From Bacillota bacterium (GTDB lineage: Bacteria > Bacillota > Bacilli > Bacillales > Cytobacillaceae), in NCBI GenBank assembly GCA_030705745.1, contig JAUZPT010000193.1, positions 1 to 5,945 of the forward strand: a stretch of 5,945 bases of DNA, written 5' to 3'. Positions within the stretch are counted from its first letter, which is position 1. Each line of letters begins with the position of its first letter. Positions 5,404 to 5,945 of this stretch are shown here, piece by piece. The translations under genes and the position numbers were made by a program. The notes beneath the pieces are model-generated. The model was not told the DNA's origin. It ran no database searches and was given only the letters and a program-made list of their open reading frames with translations.

Positions 5404-5838
5404 ATGAAAGAACAAAGTTTTAAAAACCATGCGAAGCTGGATCCGGCATTTCACTTTGTTGGATCCGTAATTATGTTGTTCACGCTGATTGGATCGATTG
5501 TTTATCTTGTTCGATCGATTGTTCAAGGGGAGAATATTTTTCAGTCCGTTCTCATCTTTACGGGTGCTATCGGCTTATTATTGACCTTTGGGCTTGTTCG
5601 GTTATACTCGTTAAAGGTTCAGGATCGTATTATCCGTGCAGAGGAAAATTTCAGAATTTATCGATTGACCGGTAAAACACTTGATGATCGTTTAACTCTC
5701 GCACAACTAATCGCACTTCGATTCGCTCCTGACGAAGAGTTTCCGGAACTGTACGAAAAAACAGTAACGGAAAAGCTAGCACCTGTCGAGATTAAAAAAG
5801 CGATCAAGAACTGGAAAGCCGATCATCTTAGAGTATAG
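5404..5838 (+). CDS. DUF6526 family membrane protein
   Basis: A 144-residue protein of unknown function that I recognise as DUF6526. Its features in order are SFKNHAKLDPAFHF (5-18), two predicted transmembrane helices (about 17-37 and 46-66), the amphipathic block QDRIIRAEENFR (73-84), LTLAQLIALRFAPDEEFPEL (97-116), and the basic tail IKKAIKNWKADHLRV (130-144). Most of the conserved part is the C-terminal region after TM2, probably on the cytoplasmic side. The start at 5404 is chosen because GAGGAGAGG (5388-5396) lies just upstream. The in-frame ATGs at 5323, 5362 and 5368 lack a ribosome binding site, and the lysine/arginine run they would add (MSTNKKKRRGKR) is simply the purine-rich leader read as codons. 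No terminator separates it from the gene at 5920, so the two may share a transcript. Confidence 0.82.
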   Translation: MKEQSFKNHAKLDPAFHFVGSVIMLFTLIGSIVYLVRSIVQGENIFQSVLIFTGAIGLLLTFGLVRLYSLKVQDRIIRAEENFRIYRLTGKTLDDRLTLAQLIALRFAPDEEFPELYEKTVTEKLAPVEIKKAIKNWKADHLRV

Positions 5839-5919
5839 GAACAACGCGGGAATCGAAATTTGATTTTTATGAGGTAACACGAAATTTATCCTGCAGCGTG
5901 TGGAAGGAAGGATTCAACA

Positions 5920-5945
5920 ATGATTGAAGCAAAGGGCTTGGTAAA
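5920..5945 (+). CDS. Start of a probable ABC transporter ATP-binding protein (cut by window edge)
   Basis: ATG at 5920 follows GGAAGGAAGGA (5902-5912) at 7-nt spacing, an excellent ribosome binding site. Only MIEAKGLVK, the last codon incomplete, is visible. That opening is characteristic of ATPase subunits of ABC-2/DrrA-type exporters, which start with a strand such as IEAKGLVKRFG before the Walker A motif. The Walker motifs lie beyond the window, so the assignment rests on nine residues. The 81-nt gap from the DUF6526 gene has no terminator and no clear promoter, suggesting co-transcription. Confidence 0.55.

Noticed and set aside
5854..5887. Direct repeat CGAAATTT at 5854-5861 and 5880-5887
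   Set aside because: Eight AT-rich bases repeated once, with no adjoining symmetry or promoter; likely chance.
1..5945. Defence island, phage or mobile element, CRISPR array, riboswitch
   Set aside because: No repeat-spacer pattern, transposase, integrase, terminal repeats or recognisable riboswitch core was seen. HelD resembles a helicase but its full motif set and length identify it as the RNA polymerase recycling factor and not a defence helicase.

Overview
The window looks like chromosomal DNA from a member of the Bacillaceae (Bacillus in the broad sense). It is visibly AT-rich. Its genes have strong purine-rich ribosome binding sites, one gene probably starts with TTG, and there is a lipoprotein signal peptide, a full-length HelD and a SigB-type promoter. 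No rRNA, tRNA, CRISPR array, insertion sequence or phage gene is visible. The species cannot be named from this sequence.

Layout, left to right. Positions 1-135 hold no assignable gene but include a hairpin that pairs the ribosome binding site of the first gene. Positions 136-1230 encode a lipoprotein of the serine-hydrolase (beta-lactamase/penicillin-binding-protein-like) family, closed by a terminator at 1252-1274. An extended -10 promoter at 1310-1338, with a perfect palindrome in its spacer, precedes helD (1460-3787). HelD is the UvrD-like ATPase that strips and recycles stalled RNA polymerase. It ends at a very strong, symmetrical terminator (3789-3826).

The stretch 3788-4318 appears empty at first sight but probably is not. 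On the minus strand it holds a 37-codon ORF (3981 to 3868) with an AGGAGG ribosome binding site, a near-consensus SigB promoter at the right distance upstream (4051 to 4027), and the helD terminator used from the other side. This is a complete small stress-regulated transcription unit of about 230 nt, convergent with helD, and it is the main find of the window. It may encode a small protein, act as an RNA, or both.

The right part carries a flavin-dependent nitronate monooxygenase/enoyl-ACP-reductase-like enzyme (TTG start at 4319, end 5284) with a C-terminal four-cysteine cluster and its own terminator. Next is a two-TM DUF6526 family membrane protein (5404-5838). Last is the first nine codons of a gene that looks like an ABC transporter ATPase (5920 onward), probably co-transcribed with the DUF6526 gene. 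The plus-strand genes look like separate transcription units: terminators follow the first three, and nothing suggests one shared pathway, apart from the likely DUF6526-ABC pair.
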